NCBI GenBank assembly: GCA_963921795.1
Contig: OY997651.1
Coordinates: forward strand, 44,029,328-44,093,327
From: Nannobrachium achirus
Lineage: Eukaryota; Chordata; Actinopteri; Myctophiformes; Myctophidae
Direction of reading: 5' to 3'
DNA: 64,000 nucleotides
Made by a program: the position numbers and the translations under genes
The notes under the pieces: generated by a model
The model's input: the letters and a program-made list of their open reading frames with translations, nothing else
What the model was told of the DNA's origin: nothing
Database searches by the model: none
In this document: positions 47,589 through 59,798 of the stretch, piece after piece
How the letters are laid out: each line of letters opens with the position of its first letter
Position numbering within the stretch: position 1 is the stretch's first letter

Positions 47589-47918
47589 TGAGTGTGCCTG
47601 GCCTGCACAAAACAGCGCCCCTCTTTAACTAGTGTGTTGTGTGTGGCCACTCAAGGTATTGCCAGGCTACGGACGGACGGACACGGCCAGCCAGCCAGCC
47701 AGCCACATACCCACGGACATACCTGTCTATTGGGAGCGCTTTCACCGCTCCAAAAATAACTCGTCAAGTACAGTGCAAATCAGGCTTGTTTTACTAACAT
47801 AGTGAAGTGATATTGGTGATATTGATGAATTCCAAATATTATCAAATGATCTGGCGGCATCCCTAAACTGGCATCAGGGCACCCCAGGGTGCTCCGTCAC
47901 CCTCTTTGAAAACCCCTG
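47179..47918. mobile_element. Family P hAT-like element
   Basis: Ends CAGGGGTTTTCAAACTTT and TTTGAAAACCCCTG, perfect 8-bp duplication GATTATCG (47171-47178, 47919-47926). Inside are TTTAACCACTTGAACCCC (about 47338), a reduced hairpin (47387-47435, right arm TGAGCTTGTGGATCTGC), 'TCGGTTCGAAGTGG', and a GT microsatellite (47511-47587). The frames inside are not genes. Confidence 0.9.
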
Positions 47919-48423
47919 GATTATCGTATGCCCTCCGAAAAAACCTAGAACAAACCACTGCATGGCTACATCTAAACAAGCCCACCTTCTTACTGCCAGC
48001 TGTACTGGTTCAGCTGCTTGCGGGTCAAACTTGAGAACCCCCTCAAAGAAGCTGCGCTGCAGATAAACATCAACGTCTACCACCCTCAATCCTAGAGGCC
48101 TTAACTCCTTCACGCGAGGGCTAAATCGCTGAAATCCAGTCTGTATTCCCGGGAAGGGAATTTGGCCTGGCTATATAGCATTATTTTCGCTTTCCGACCT
48201 GAAATGCCACTCTCCGGGCTCCCTTTGACTCCCCGGTTTGCCCTCTGCCTGAACTTGATCTTATCTCGCGGATCCAGCGCTAAAAACTCATCCTTTCTCC
48301 CCATGGGGCCCGTTGCCTCTCCTCTCCTCCGCCTGACCTTACCCAGACACTGATCTTGTCTTTTGAAGACAAGCAAAAGATCAAGTGCGGATCAAGGGGG
48401 TTAGCCTACGTCGGTGATACTAG

Positions 48424-49024
48424 CCCATTTAGAACGGGTACACATTTCTGTGTATCATTATTTTATGCATTAACTATTGAAAAATAGCAGATATACAAGC
48501 TCACAGCGCGGCACCGAGTGCCGCGCTGCGAGCTTGTAGATCTGCTATTTTTGAAAAATCGTGAAAATTTGAACTTTGACCCGATTCTAGAAGTGTCTTT
48601 TGAATCCTTCTAAGATTTTTTGAAAAACCTACTGTATGTTTCTGTGTCAGCAATCTGGCCAGCCGTCGTCAAAGAAAAGGTCCTTTTCACTTAAATGGAG
48701 CTCAGTTAGTCTGTTCTTGAGAGACTACTGTGTCATTGGTTCTCAAACCTTTTCATGTGAAGGACCCTCAAAATTATATTTATTTGGCCACGGACCCCCA
48801 TCTCAAAATATCTAGTTCCAGGGACCACCCAGCAGCAAAATTTGAGTAACAAACGTTTGCTTTGAAAATACATATATTCAAAGATTTGCACACATTTTCA
48901 CGACTTTTTTCAAAAAATAGCAGATCTACAAGCTCGCAGCGTGGCACTCGGTGCCGCGCTGTGAGCTTGTATATCTGCTATTTTTCACTGGTTAAAGTAT
49001 TCAATAATTCTAGGCCTAAATGGG
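48424..49024 (+). mobile_element. Family B element flanked by CTAG (B7)
   Basis: Ends CCCATTTAGAACGGG and CCTAAATGGG, flanked by CTAG (48420-48423, 49025-49028) instead of the usual TTAA. Hairpins at 48478-48552 and 48911-48986. One of the most complete B copies (601 bp). Confidence 0.85.
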
Positions 49025-49898
49025 CTAGGGGAAGAGGTCTCGCTTCCCCTCGCTGCGATTGCATTTGTCTGGCTCAGCTTGGTCGATGCGTCCTGCATGC
49101 TAAAGTTTTTTTTTTTTCCCAGTTGCAGTAATTGGGTGTTTGGGCTGTTTTGCAGCTGGTTTCGAGCTTATCATCCCGGTGCCAGAGGAAATCCATGGCA
49201 GGGTGATAAACATATTGCTAAGTAAGGGAAATGCAGGTCTGCGAGTGTCACAGCACACGGCGCTGTGTGTACACAATGTGACAGCGCCACGCGCACGCAC
49301 ACACGCACGCACGCACACACAACCTGGATGTCAGCCAATGTGGATACTGTAACGATATAGGCTTTTTTGTTTGACTGGTACAGTATAACCTATATGAAAG
49401 GAGGTAGAGCCCGCACACAATTTTCCAGTCAAAGGATTTACTTTATTAATGCATAATATACATTTCGATCTCACAGGATCTTCATCGGGTCAGTACAAAA
49501 CAGGGGTTCTCAAACTTTTAAATGTCAAGGTCTCCCCTTAACCTCTTGAACCCCAGGGGGGTCCAGCGGAAAGGTCCGCCTAAAATGAATGCCCAAATTG
49601 AAACAGTTGTGGACACAAAACTACAATGACTGTGACTATTCTTGACCCACCAAACCTAACCCCTGAAAATTCACAAATGCAGTGTAAAACATCACATTTC
49701 TCTTACCAAATTGTACTGCTGTGATCATTTATCTGTAGGAAATGATGATTAAAAAAGACCTCCATCTATGGAAAATTTGCATTCTGAAGAGTGAATGAGC
49801 CTCAAGACCTAATGAAAACATACAGTGAATTGAGATTATTGATAGGCAACCTGTTATATTCCAAACTATGTAAACTCTAGATGATTTAGTGAGTAGTG

Positions 49899-50201
49899 CT
49901 GTAATTGCGACCGTAGGTCGCATTTACTACCAAAACCTCCCCGGGCTGTCTGTCTGTGAGTGAGTCCGTCACACTTTTGCCCTGCTCATATCTCCACAAC
50001 CGTTGCCTCCATCCATGCCAAATTTTGCACACACACTCCTTGACTGCCAAACTACAACCTCCAAGGACCCCCGGAGCCCCAGGGACCCCCAGGTCCCTGG
50101 GGGACCCCCAGATGTAAAAAATGACCAAATGTGCTCACACGTCACACGTCACACTTTTTCCCTGCTTATATCTCCGCACCCGTTAACCCGATCCATGCCA
50201 G

Positions 50202-50246
<45 letters not shown>

Positions 50247-50515
50247 CTTGCCTGCCAAACTACAACCTCCAAGGACCCCCTAAGTAAGGGCAGCCATCTG
50301 GGGGTCCCCCCCTGGGGCTGATTTTTAAAACACATTTTTGGACACTGCTCCTACAGTTTTTGCCCTAAAATCACGAATATCACTACACAGCATGTCTACA
50401 CTCATGTCATCAACATGGATCAGGAAGATTTGGGCAAAACAAATTTTTGCCCTATTTGTGGAGATAAGCCACCTACGGTCGCTTATCTCCCGATTAGGGA
50501 GTCTTACTGGTATTA
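49899..50515 (+). repeat. Family H repeat, fullest copy
   Basis: Starts with the palindrome GCGACCGTAGGTCGC. Near the end, GGAGATAAGCCACC and GGTCGCTTATCTCC form a 14-bp stem around TAC, followed by CGATTAGGGAGTC. A CATCCATGCCAAATTTTGCA block occurs twice, and 'ATTTTTGGACACTGCTCCTA' matches 61660-61700 in reverse. A CA microsatellite interrupts it at 50210-50242. A structured 3' end is compatible with a Helitron-like element, but no conclusive CTRR end was found. Confidence 0.6.
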
Positions 50516-50985
50516 GTAATGTAAATGTATGGGGTGAGTAATGATAAAAACTAGTAACAATAAGGTGTAATAATGATGTAATATGAGTAATGTATGAATG
50601 AAAAATACAATGGCAGCTGATTACATATGCTGTAGGCCCACTGTAGCAATAATCAATAATGAAATTGTAGTCTGATTTGGTCTCTATTGATTTATTGACC
50701 TTTATTGACAGCTGTTCAGAGGTCAACACCGGGGGCAATGGGGTTCAAGAGGTTAACTCTGACTGTATACAAATGTCAGTATCTGTATACTGTCAGAGTT
50801 ACAGACCTCTATGGGTCAATCATAGGACCCCTCTAAAGGAGCCCACAGAGACAGAGTCCCTGGATTCCACTTTGAAAATGACTGGCATAAAAGATGCACA
50901 CCTGTTCCATAATGTTTAACCCTTGTTCCCCAAATGGGCCACCCCGAAAAAAACAGCAGGTCACTCCTGTGGAGCTGGGAATGTG

Positions 50986-51430
50986 CAGTGTTGTAAAGTA
51001 GCTAAGTAGATTTACTGAGGAACTGTACTTAAGTACTACTTTTAGTTATACTGTATCGTCGTTGTCGGGTGAAAACCTTGTATGTCCATAACCGTTTGTT
51101 TTGCATTTATCATTTTAAAATGATTTAACTAGTGAAAACAGACGATCTACAAGCACACAACGCCTCGCGGTGCGAGGCGTTGTGTGCTTATAGATCTGCT
51201 GTTTTCACTACTTTTGTGCGATGGCCTTGTATGATGAAGCAGGGCTTTACTTTGCGATAGAACGTATACATTTGAAACTTGGATATACGAGGTTTCCACC
51301 TGACAACGACGATATAGTTATTATTATTTACTTGAATATTTCAAAATGTCTTCTACTTTTACTTATACTCCACTAACTTATCGGATCCAACTATTGTACT
51401 TTTACTCCACTACAATTATTTGAAAACTCA
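50986..51430 (+). mobile_element. Family E element carrying an A insertion
   Basis: Left end CAGTGTTGTAAAGTAGC; E-type text 'CTTTTACTCCACTACAATTA' right of the A copy. The right terminus is lost. Confidence 0.65.
51057..51311 (+). mobile_element. Family A MITE (A7), nested in E
   Basis: Starts CGTCGTTGTCGGGTGAAAAC and ends CCTGACAACGACG. Flanks GTAT/ATAT (3 of 4). Hairpin 51129-51210, apex ACGCCTCGCGGTGCGAGGCGT. Confidence 0.8.
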
Positions 51431-51893
51431 CAGACACACACAGGAACGTGTGCTCACGGGAACTAGCGAGGGAGCCTATTATAGCTGACAGTGTTTGCCT
51501 ACTGTACCATCCAGACAGACAGTTACAGTCTCCATGTCCCTCCTATTTAGCCTTGCTCTTCACCCCCACTGTTGACTGAAGACATATGATTAAGTGCTGT
51601 GATGGAGAGCGTCAACATCCGTTCCATCTATATTTGATGAGTGAACGTCTCTCCCTCCCCCATCGCACTGCCACGGAGGGGGAAGACATAATCAACGTTG
51701 AGAGAAGAAATCTTGTTTGAATAATTATTTACCCTGCGTGGATAATGGCCGTGATTATTCCAAGCGCTGAAGAAAAAAATAGGGGGGGCTTGTTTTTTTT
51801 TCCTCTCTCTTTGTGTTTCTGTGATAAAGAGCCTTGGAATTAATGACGACATGGCTGGGTTCCTGTCATTCTTTTGTATTATCTTGCTGTTTC

Positions 51894-52391
51894 CAGTGTT
51901 GATTTTTTCGTCGACTAAAACTATGATGAAAAAATGTTGTCGACTGCGTTTTTTTCACTGGCGAAAACTGAATAAAAACTAAGCTGTGATGACTAAAACT
52001 AAGATTAAATATATTGACAATTTCGTCAACAAAGTAAAAACTAGACTAAAACGTTAGGGAGGGACAAGTGAAGAAGAGAGTAATTTTATGTTTGGTTGCT
52101 CTCAGGTGTTGCGTCTGCGACGCGTTGTGAGCTTGTAGATCTGCTATTTTCAGCACACAACCAAGTGTAAAGTCAGCCATTACGATGCCATCAAGGCCTG
52201 CCAAAATACATTTCAGTTGCCTAAATCAACTGTAGATTTAGTCGCTAAAAATCTTATGATATTTAGTTGACTAAAATTAGACTAAAACTAAAACTTTTTA
52301 GGTGACTAAATTATGACTAAAACTAAATGACATTTTATTCAAAAGACTATGACTAAAACCAAATCAAAATTTGCTGTCAAAAACAACACTG
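51894..52391 (+). mobile_element. Family D hAT-like MITE (D2), one hairpin arm deleted
   Basis: Ends CAGTGTTGATTTTTTCGTC and GTCAAAAACAACACTG, perfect 8-bp duplication GCTGTTTC (51886-51893, 52392-52399). Only the right hairpin arm is left (52115-52157): ACGCGTTGTGAGCTTGTAGA. Confidence 0.9.
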
Positions 52392-52399
52392 GCTGTTTC

Positions 52400-52575
52400 A
52401 CGCCGCCTGGATTTCGATTCCCGCCAGAGAAGTACGCTGTGGGCGTTCTCTCCTCCCCGTCATCAGTGCCCACACCCTGGGTGGGGTTGTCAAAAGGGCC
52501 TTTCTGTGTGGAGTTTGCATGTTCTCCCCGTGTCTCCTAGGGTAGATACCCTCACAAAAAACATAATCCTGGTCT
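52400..52575 (+). mobile_element. SINE fragment
   Basis: Matches the body of the SINE at 34759: 'TTCGATTCCCGCCAGAG', CATCAGTGCCCACACCCTGG, GGAGTTTGCATGTTCTCCC, GATACCCTCACAAAAAACA. It lacks the head and the tail. Confidence 0.75.
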
Positions 52576-53106
52576 CTTTGAGACATTGCCTTAAGGATCC
52601 TTTATCACAGCGCTAGTGGAACAGACAGTCCAACTAGGATAATTATGTAGGGTTTGATTCTGCCATTTCACTGCACTAGCACGTAGCCTAACGGTATAAT
52701 AACTCCCATGTATAATGCATAATGCAGACTGAAGGTGCCTGAGATACAGCCTCGGCAGAATAGTAGATTACGGCAGGTTTTAGCACTGGTCTCCCCCTCC
52801 CCTTCCCTTCTTACATGGCAGAACATACGCCCTGTAAAACTCAGATTTCTTTTTTTTTTTATGAGGCGGACCCCATTTCCTGGAGGGCAGCATCGTATTA
52901 AAGGGAGTGGGGATCCACAAATGAGGTTGTGGCAGCAGCTTGTTATGGCAGGGTCATGGGTGGAATTGTCACCACTGCGCGGCGCCCAACCTTTTACAAA
53001 ACGGTGTATAAAGATTAGCACGTTAGCCCCTGCCGCATGCTGGAGACATATACTGTAGCAGCCGGGAAGAGACAGTGAATCGGGATGTCACAGCACATAC
53101 TGTAGA

Positions 53107-53572
53107 TAGGGCATTAACGACTTGTGATTTTTGCAAGTCGACTCGACTCAGTAAAAAGTTGAGTTGAAGTCGACTTTATCGTTTGATGACGTCATCACAT
53201 CACACGCGACCCCCCAATTATTTTGGGGGGTCCCCAGATGATTAACTTAATGTGAAACATTGTTTTCTCACTCAACTGTAAACAAACCAACATAAAGCTT
53301 AAGTGTATAGAGGGTATCTTCACATTTCTAAAGTGCCAATTCAAGGACTTTTTAACACCTCTAAAATGGCAAATTAACCATTGTCCAAATTGTCAAATAT
53401 ATAGAGGCAGAAATTGTGAAAATAGCCGATCTACATGCTCACAACGCCTCGCATTGCGAGGCGTTGTGAGCATGTAGATCTGTTATTTTCACAATAATAA
53501 GTATATACTGTATATTTTTTCAACTTCGACTTTCAACTTTCTCTGGTGGGAGACTTTTTCGTTAATGCCCTA
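53107..53572. mobile_element. Family L hAT-like MITE
   Basis: Ends TAGGGCATTAACGACTTG and TTTTTCGTTAATGCCCTA, perfect 8-bp duplication ACTGTAGA (53099-53106, 53573-53580). The hairpin 53413-53495 starts ATTGTGAAAATAGCCGATC and has the ACATGC/GCATGT arm variant. A related relic is at 57366-57530. Confidence 0.9.
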
Positions 53573-53700
53573 ACTGTAGACACGCAGCAGATTATTTTAA
53601 AATGCATTATTACAAGTTTCCATCAGTAATACTGGAACGGCAGTATTTACCTGGCCTTCAGTTGCCCAGAAAGCTTTTATTTGACAATAGAGAAGTTACC

Positions 53701-54075
53701 TTTAGAGGAGTAGTTAACACTTTCTATCAATTAACACCCCATGGAGCCTTGAATTCATATAGAAAACTGTGTTTTTTTTTGTGGCATTCCTAAGCCAATC
53801 ATCTCATGAGTCTCCGTTGAGTGTCCTACTTGAGACTCTACCGGTAATCAAATTATTGGCTAAGGAATGCGAGAGAAAAAAATCTCCTTGACTCTAAGGC
53901 TTCATGGGGTGAATGATTGAATGAATTCATAAATTAATATATTTTTTGAATTTTCGTGTTTTGTCAAAAGACTCCTCCCTTACGGGATTGTAAGACACCA
54001 AAATACTTAAATAAACAATACCACATTCACATTCACAAGTGATAGACAATACTTTTTTCTTTGGGTGAACTATCC
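53701..54075. mobile_element. Possible MITE
   Basis: Outer words AGGAGTAGTTAACAC and GGGTGAACTATCCCT are near-inverted copies. Inside, TTCCTAAGCCAATCA and 'TTGGCTAAGGAATGC' are inverted, as are CCCATGGAGCCTTGA and CTTCATGGGG. Termini not certain. Confidence 0.4.
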
Positions 54076-54407
54076 CTATGACTATGTTGACTATGGGGAA
54101 GGGAAAATAAAAACATTTAAACCTTTTTTTTTTTTTAGATAAAATAAAAATGTTCAAATTGGATCTTGTGGGGTTAACCAGTGTTTTGACTAAGATTCAC
54201 CACAAATGAATGTCGATTCTGCCCTCCCGGCAGACAGTTAGCTAGAAGAGGAAGAAAGAAAAAAACTCCAAAAACTAGCACTGCAGAGAGGAGTTGTTGC
54301 ATCTAAACCTGTACATCAGAAAGACAGTATATATTGTCACCGTGCAGTTTTGACATGTCCCTCAATCACTCTCTCTGTCCTTGTGCTGTTCCTCTCTATC
54401 ACCATTT

Positions 54408-54655
54408 CGTCGTTGTCGGGTGAAAAACTTGTATGTCCAAAACCATTCATTTTTTATATCATTTAAAAAAAATGAACTAACTAGTGAAAACAGCCGATCT
54501 ACAAGCACACAACGCCTCGCGGTGCGAGGCGTTGTGTGCTTGTAGATCTGCTGTTTTCACTACTTTTGTGCGACGGCCTTGCCTGATGAAGCAGGGCTTT
54601 ACTTTGCGAAAAAACGTGAAACTTGGAGATACGAGGTTTCTGGCCGACAGTGACG
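54408..54655 (+). mobile_element. Family A MITE (A8)
   Basis: 4-bp duplication ATTT (54404-54407, 54656-54659). Hairpin 54482-54561 complete, with apex ACGCCTCGCGGTGCGAGGCGT. A 195-residue frame crosses this element and the adjacent CA tract and is not a gene. Confidence 0.85.
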
Positions 54656-54669
54656 ATTTATACCCTCCT

Positions 54670-54779
<110 letters not shown>

Positions 54780-56398
54780 GCTGTCCGCTATCCCCTGCTA
54801 CCGGCGGTTGTTGAGAGACCCCGCTGACAGATGTATCCCGGGCCGGTGTGTGACAGGCAGACACATACACACTACTCACTGTCCCACTCCACTCCCCCCA
54901 CACTCGCCCCGCGGAACCCCATCTCAGCCGGCCCGGCCTTTTTTCCACCCCTATCTCGGTCAGGGAGACTATACCGTAGACAAATTGAACGATGGCAGAG
55001 TTAGATGGCCCTCCTCCCCTTTTTCTCCTTTTTATATGGAGGAGAAGGAGTGTGCGGGGGGGATGTTATAAATGCACGCCACCGCCCATCCCCTCCGGCT
55101 CCTCCAAACCTAGTTGGAGGAGAATCTATCTTGAGCCCCCGACATGCTGTTCACTTAGCGTGAATGAAGAGCCACGAACGCTAAGGAGAGGAAGATGACA
55201 CAAACTGTGTCATTGTTCTTGACGTGACAGCATGTCAGTAGAGAATGGATACCTGTTTGGACAGAGGTGCCCCCGCGGGCGGAGGGTGGAGACGCACAGC
55301 TGCGAAGCCGACCTGTGTCGGTGCACGAGTGCCATAATGGTGCCATGGCAATGGGCAGTCCTTGCCTGGCGTTGCCAGCCTCTATCACACACTTTGTTTT
55401 GAGAAGAGAGTCTGGGATTTCAGGAAGAGCTTTCATTTCTGGGGGGCGGGCTAAAGCCTATAGTGACGTGAGCCCCAAACCACGTGCCCCAAGCATACAA
55501 CCCTGATTGGCCAACCCTTGAAGCCGTTGAGGAAATAGAATCACAATGGATCGGTTCCAGACCATACTACAACACCACTACCGCCAGGGGGTGTTGTTGT
55601 GTTCGGTTTGGTTTATTAACCAGGCAAGGGCAGTCCCCACCATAATGTGGTGCGCCCTCTGGCCTACTGGTCCGGGTGCATACCACTTAGGCATTGCCAC
55701 ATAGGCATAGATGCCTGGCGGCTGCTCTGTAAAGAGCGAATTCATTTTCAAAGCATTTTTATACATTGTATTTGTATACACATGTATGCCACATGAGCAC
55801 TTTCAACGCATACATTGGCTATTTATTGCATCTTTTGGGCTTTGTTTACATAGAGCTTGTTGCTTATTTATCTCACAAAGTGGTTGCAGGGCCCCCTATG
55901 GCACAGCCGTTTCCCTCACATTAGTATTAGCGGGACACGGTTTCAGCGGCGGAGTTGACAATCACAGGCGAGATTATAATCAAAGTGTTTTAGTGGCTCA
56001 TTTCAAATTGGCTTTATTTTATCTCTCTCTCTCTCTCTCTCTCACCTCCACGATACACCTTTCGGAGTGATTATGTAAAGAGTGTAAACAGTGTGGAATT
56101 GATATGCGCAGTGATTTCCCAAAGCAAACGTTAAATTGCTGATATGGAGATTAAAAGAATAAAATAAAACATGAATATGCACATATTCATGTACGGTAAA
56201 CACAGTAGCTCTCTGGGTAATGTTTGCCCTTTGGACGTTTATTGCCGCCTGTACAGCTTTGCTTGCTGTACTCTCACCTGAACAGTGTGAGTTTATACTG
56301 TCTGCAATCTGGGAGAAGTGTTTTCATGTCTGGGGATTCCTGTTGATGAACTTGGTTTGCGATGATGGAGGAAAAACTACTAATGTTGTTTTACTTAA

Positions 56399-56890
56399 AG
56401 CTATACTGTGTAAGATGCTCAACTAGTGGTCAGTAGCCCTATAGCAAACCGCGGTCGCGTCCGCGTCTTTTGTCCGTTTTTCGTATCTTCACACCCCCGC
56501 GTCTGCCTCCACCTCGCCGAGAGCTATCTTTAGAGGGGTCCCTGGTTCCTGTGCGTTCAGGCATTCCGGAGAAATGGACTCCTTCACCCTGCCTGGTAGG
56601 CGAGATTACCTTTTGACACACGGGCGACTACAAATATGGCCGCCATAGCGACCCCACTTCAAGATGCGCTGTGATTGGCCGGCAGTGTATAACCCTCGCT
56701 GTGATTGGCCGGTAGTGTGATGACGTAATTTTGCCGGGAAATCCCGCCCCTGTCACGGCTAAGTAGAAAACATATAAAGAGAAGGCTTCAGAAGCTGAAA
56801 ATAACGGAGTGGGGGTTCTAAAACTTTAGCGATTTAACAGTTAGGACAATTTTAAGATTTGTTTTATAAAAAAAGTTACATGGTATAACT
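56399..56890. mobile_element. TTAA-flanked MITE with promoter-like core
   Basis: TTAA at 56395-56398 and 56891-56894. Ends AGCTATACTGTGTAAGATG and TTACATGGTATAACT. The flanks join to 'TTTTACTTAAGTAAAAGTA', which is family E sequence, so the empty site can be seen. The core has two GCTGTGATTGGCCGG blocks (CCAAT-type) and TGATGACGTAATTT (CRE-like). Confidence 0.75.
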
Positions 56891-57365
56891 TTAAGTAAAA
56901 GTATCAATAGGCCTACTGCTGTATAGAAAGTACAAAAGTATTTGTATCAAAATGTACTTAACCTTTTGAGTGCCGATCCTGAACAAGTTCGGCTTTTTTC
57001 AAGAGACAATATTTTTTTTGCTATTTTACTTACCCTGAGCTGCTTGTAAAGACATTGGTTGTCCTGGCTCGTCCTACGCTTTCCAAGGAGCCGAGCTACG
57101 TGCTCCGACGATTTATTCCATTGAAAATGGCCAGATGCCAAGTTTACAGCCCCCCAATTTTTACTGAATCTATGCTGTCGGCGGCGCGACGTTTCACGGG
57201 GTGCCGATCCCGAACTAGTTTGGCTTTTTATATAAAATGAATTAAATAATTGGAGGCCTCACCGAAGCCTGAGGCTAAATTTTCATCCAGGCCGCCGGCC
57301 GCGATCGGCCCGCGAGAGCGTCTCGCCGCAACACCATGCTCGCTCGCAAACCAACATCCAGTTTG

Positions 57366-57530
57366 AGTCTATAGAGGATATTTGAATATTTCCAAAGTGA
57401 CAATTTTTTCCAAAGGACCTTTTAATACCTCTAAAATGACAAATTGTCAAATATTAGAGGCAGAAATTGTGAAAATAGCCGATCTACATTGCGTTGTGAG
57501 CATGTAGATCTGCTATTTTCACAATAGAAC
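57366..57530. mobile_element. Family L relic
   Basis: Shares ATAGAGGATATTTGAATATT-like text, CTCTAAAATGACAAATTG and 'GAGGCAGAAATTGTGAAAAT' with 53300-53420. The hairpin at 57466-57525 has a deleted apex but keeps GAGCATGTAGATC. No termini. Confidence 0.65.
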
Positions 57531-58492
57531 CGTGTTATATAAAATCTAATGCCTCAACTCTTAGTGCTCATCAGGGTGGGGTTGGTCTCCAGTTAAAATA
57601 TTATTATTTTGGGGGTCGCGACCTGAAAAGGTTGAGAACCACTGCTTTAAGGTACATTGCACCACTGGTTTGGGATGGTGGTGACCATACAACCCAGTTG
57701 TATGGGCTATAAATGAAGCAAGGGCGTCATGTGTGGGTCATTGGTTCAGGTCCTGGCTTGAGATTGTATTATAGTGAGATGGAGTGAACGAGTGCGAGCA
57801 GTGTTGAAGTGCCCTTGAGCAGGGTGTTAACCTCCAACTGCGCTGGTGGAAGCTGCTCACTTTGCAAACAGATGGCACGGTGTAAGTAGTGCTGTTTAGC
57901 TCCCAGCAGGTGTATTACTGTACGTGAGGCTAATTGTTGCACAGAAAAGAGCTTTTCCCCGCTGCAAGAAAGCAAACGTGTCAATAAACAGTTTGGAGTG
58001 AAGGTATTCAGCCGGAACATGGATTAATCATGCATGTGTTTTTATTTCATGGTGTGAGCTTTCGATTATCCACCTGTTCCCTGCCGTTGTGCTTATCTCA
58101 TTTTTTTTACGATTCCAGTTCCCTCTTAACAGTCCGATTCCTTAAGTAGAAGTCCGAGAACCGAAATTACCCGGGTTCCGACCCGGCACGAGCCGGGTCC
58201 AGGTCCATTCACACAAGAAGTGACTTCGGTGGCAGGTCGGAGCCGCTACCGTATGTCCCTGGGCTCTGACCGTGAGATCGGAGGTTCTACTGATACCCGA
58301 GTGGACCCGTCCGTCGATTTTCAATCACCCCCGCTCCCCCCTTTTTTCTCCTCCGGTCAGTGAGAGGCGAGCTGCATGCGTGCCTTGCTGCATCACGTGG
58401 CTTAAGTCAGGAAGTAGAGGCGCTACTTTTAATGATAAACAATAACAATATGCTCTGCTGTGACATAAATTAACAGTGGATTAGCATTAGAA

Positions 58493-58651
58493 ATGGCTAC
58501 GAAAAATTGCACATCTAAAGAAAACGTGGATCTTTTTTTTCTGTTCGCATTGATTGACTGGTCTACTCTGGGAAAAAATGTTAATGACCTGGAAAGAGCA
58601 ACGGTAAGAAAGAAAAAGTCCTATTTAATGATGATATACAACTCTTCATTA
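58493..58651 (+). other. Short ORF with a splice-donor-like site
   Basis: An ATG opens a 53-codon frame starting MATKNCTSKENVDLFFLF. After ...DLERAT the DNA reads GCAACGGTAAGAAAG, which fits a vertebrate 5' splice site, so a coding first exon ending near 58602 is conceivable. No family is recognised. Surrounding GC-rich inverted words (CGACCCGGCACGAGCCGGGT at 58180; GGTTCCATTTGGGT at 58760) suggest transposon sequence. It could be chance. Confidence 0.2.
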
Positions 58652-59212
58652 TAACGTTGGCATTCGGTCATTTCGTAACTCGGCTCCGGTTCTGACATCT
58701 CTCGGTGCTGCTCGGGCATCGGTTCTCATATTTCTAATAACAGGCGGGTCCATTTGGGTCCGGTTCCATTTTTCGCGGTTCCATTTGGGTTCGGGTAGGT
58801 CACATCTTCGCGTGAGAGTTTCTGTGCTCTCCCGCCTCTATTAGTTACACAACAAACTTGGCGTTGTCGCTCTTGCACGGCTCGTCTCATTACGGTTACA
58901 TTTCCGAAGCCGGAATTAGCGTGGCGTCACGCGCGTTGACAAGGGCTCGCGGTTAAAACAGACGACGGTTAACAATGCAGGAAATGTGACAACCCATCGC
59001 TGCAGCTGCGATGCTAGCCCGGAATTAATTGGGAATTTTATAAGAGTGTTCCCGAAGCTAGCAGACGGGCCACAGTAGCCATTAGTACAGCAAGCAATCC
59101 CAAAGACCCTGAAGAGACCAATTTACCTGCTATTTACTGCCACAACAGTCTTAATGGGAGACAGGATGCCTCGGAAATAGCACCCTGTTATTGCTATTTT
59201 CTCTCTGTTTAA

Positions 59213-59798
59213 CCGATTCTGAACGGGTACACAGTATTGTGTATCATTATTTTATCGCTTTAACTATTGAAAAATAGCAGATATACAAGCCCGCAGCGCG
59301 GCACTTGGCTTGTATATCTGCTATTTTTGAAAAATCGTGAAAATTCGAATTTTGACCCGATTCTATAAGTGTCTTTTGAATCCTTCTAAGATGTTTTTGA
59401 AAAACCTATGTTTCTATGTCAGCAATCTGGCCAGCCATCGTCAAAGAAAAGGTCCATTTCACTTGAATGGAGCTCAGTTAGTCTGCTCTTGAGAGACTAC
59501 TATGTCAGTGGTTCTCAAACTTTTTCATGTGAAGGACCCCCAAAATGATATTTATTTGGCCACGGACCCCCATCTCAAAATATTTAGTTCCAGGGACCAC
59601 CCAGAAGCAAAATTTGAGTTACAAACGTTCGCTTTGAAAATACATAATGTTCAAAGATTTGCACACATTTTCACGACTTTTTAAAAAAATAGCAGATCTA
59701 CAAGCTCGCTGCGCGGCACTTGGTGCCGCGCTGTGAGCTTGTATATCTGCTATTTTTCTCTGGTTAAAGCATTTAATATATTCCGAGGCCCAAATGGG
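59213..59798 (+). mobile_element. Family B element with TTAA on both sides (B8)
   Basis: TTAA at 59209-59212 and 59799-59802. Ends CCGATTCTGAACGGG and GGCCCAAATGGG. Hairpins at 59268-59329 (apex cut; both arms carry the TATA variant) and 59685-59757. Confidence 0.85.
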
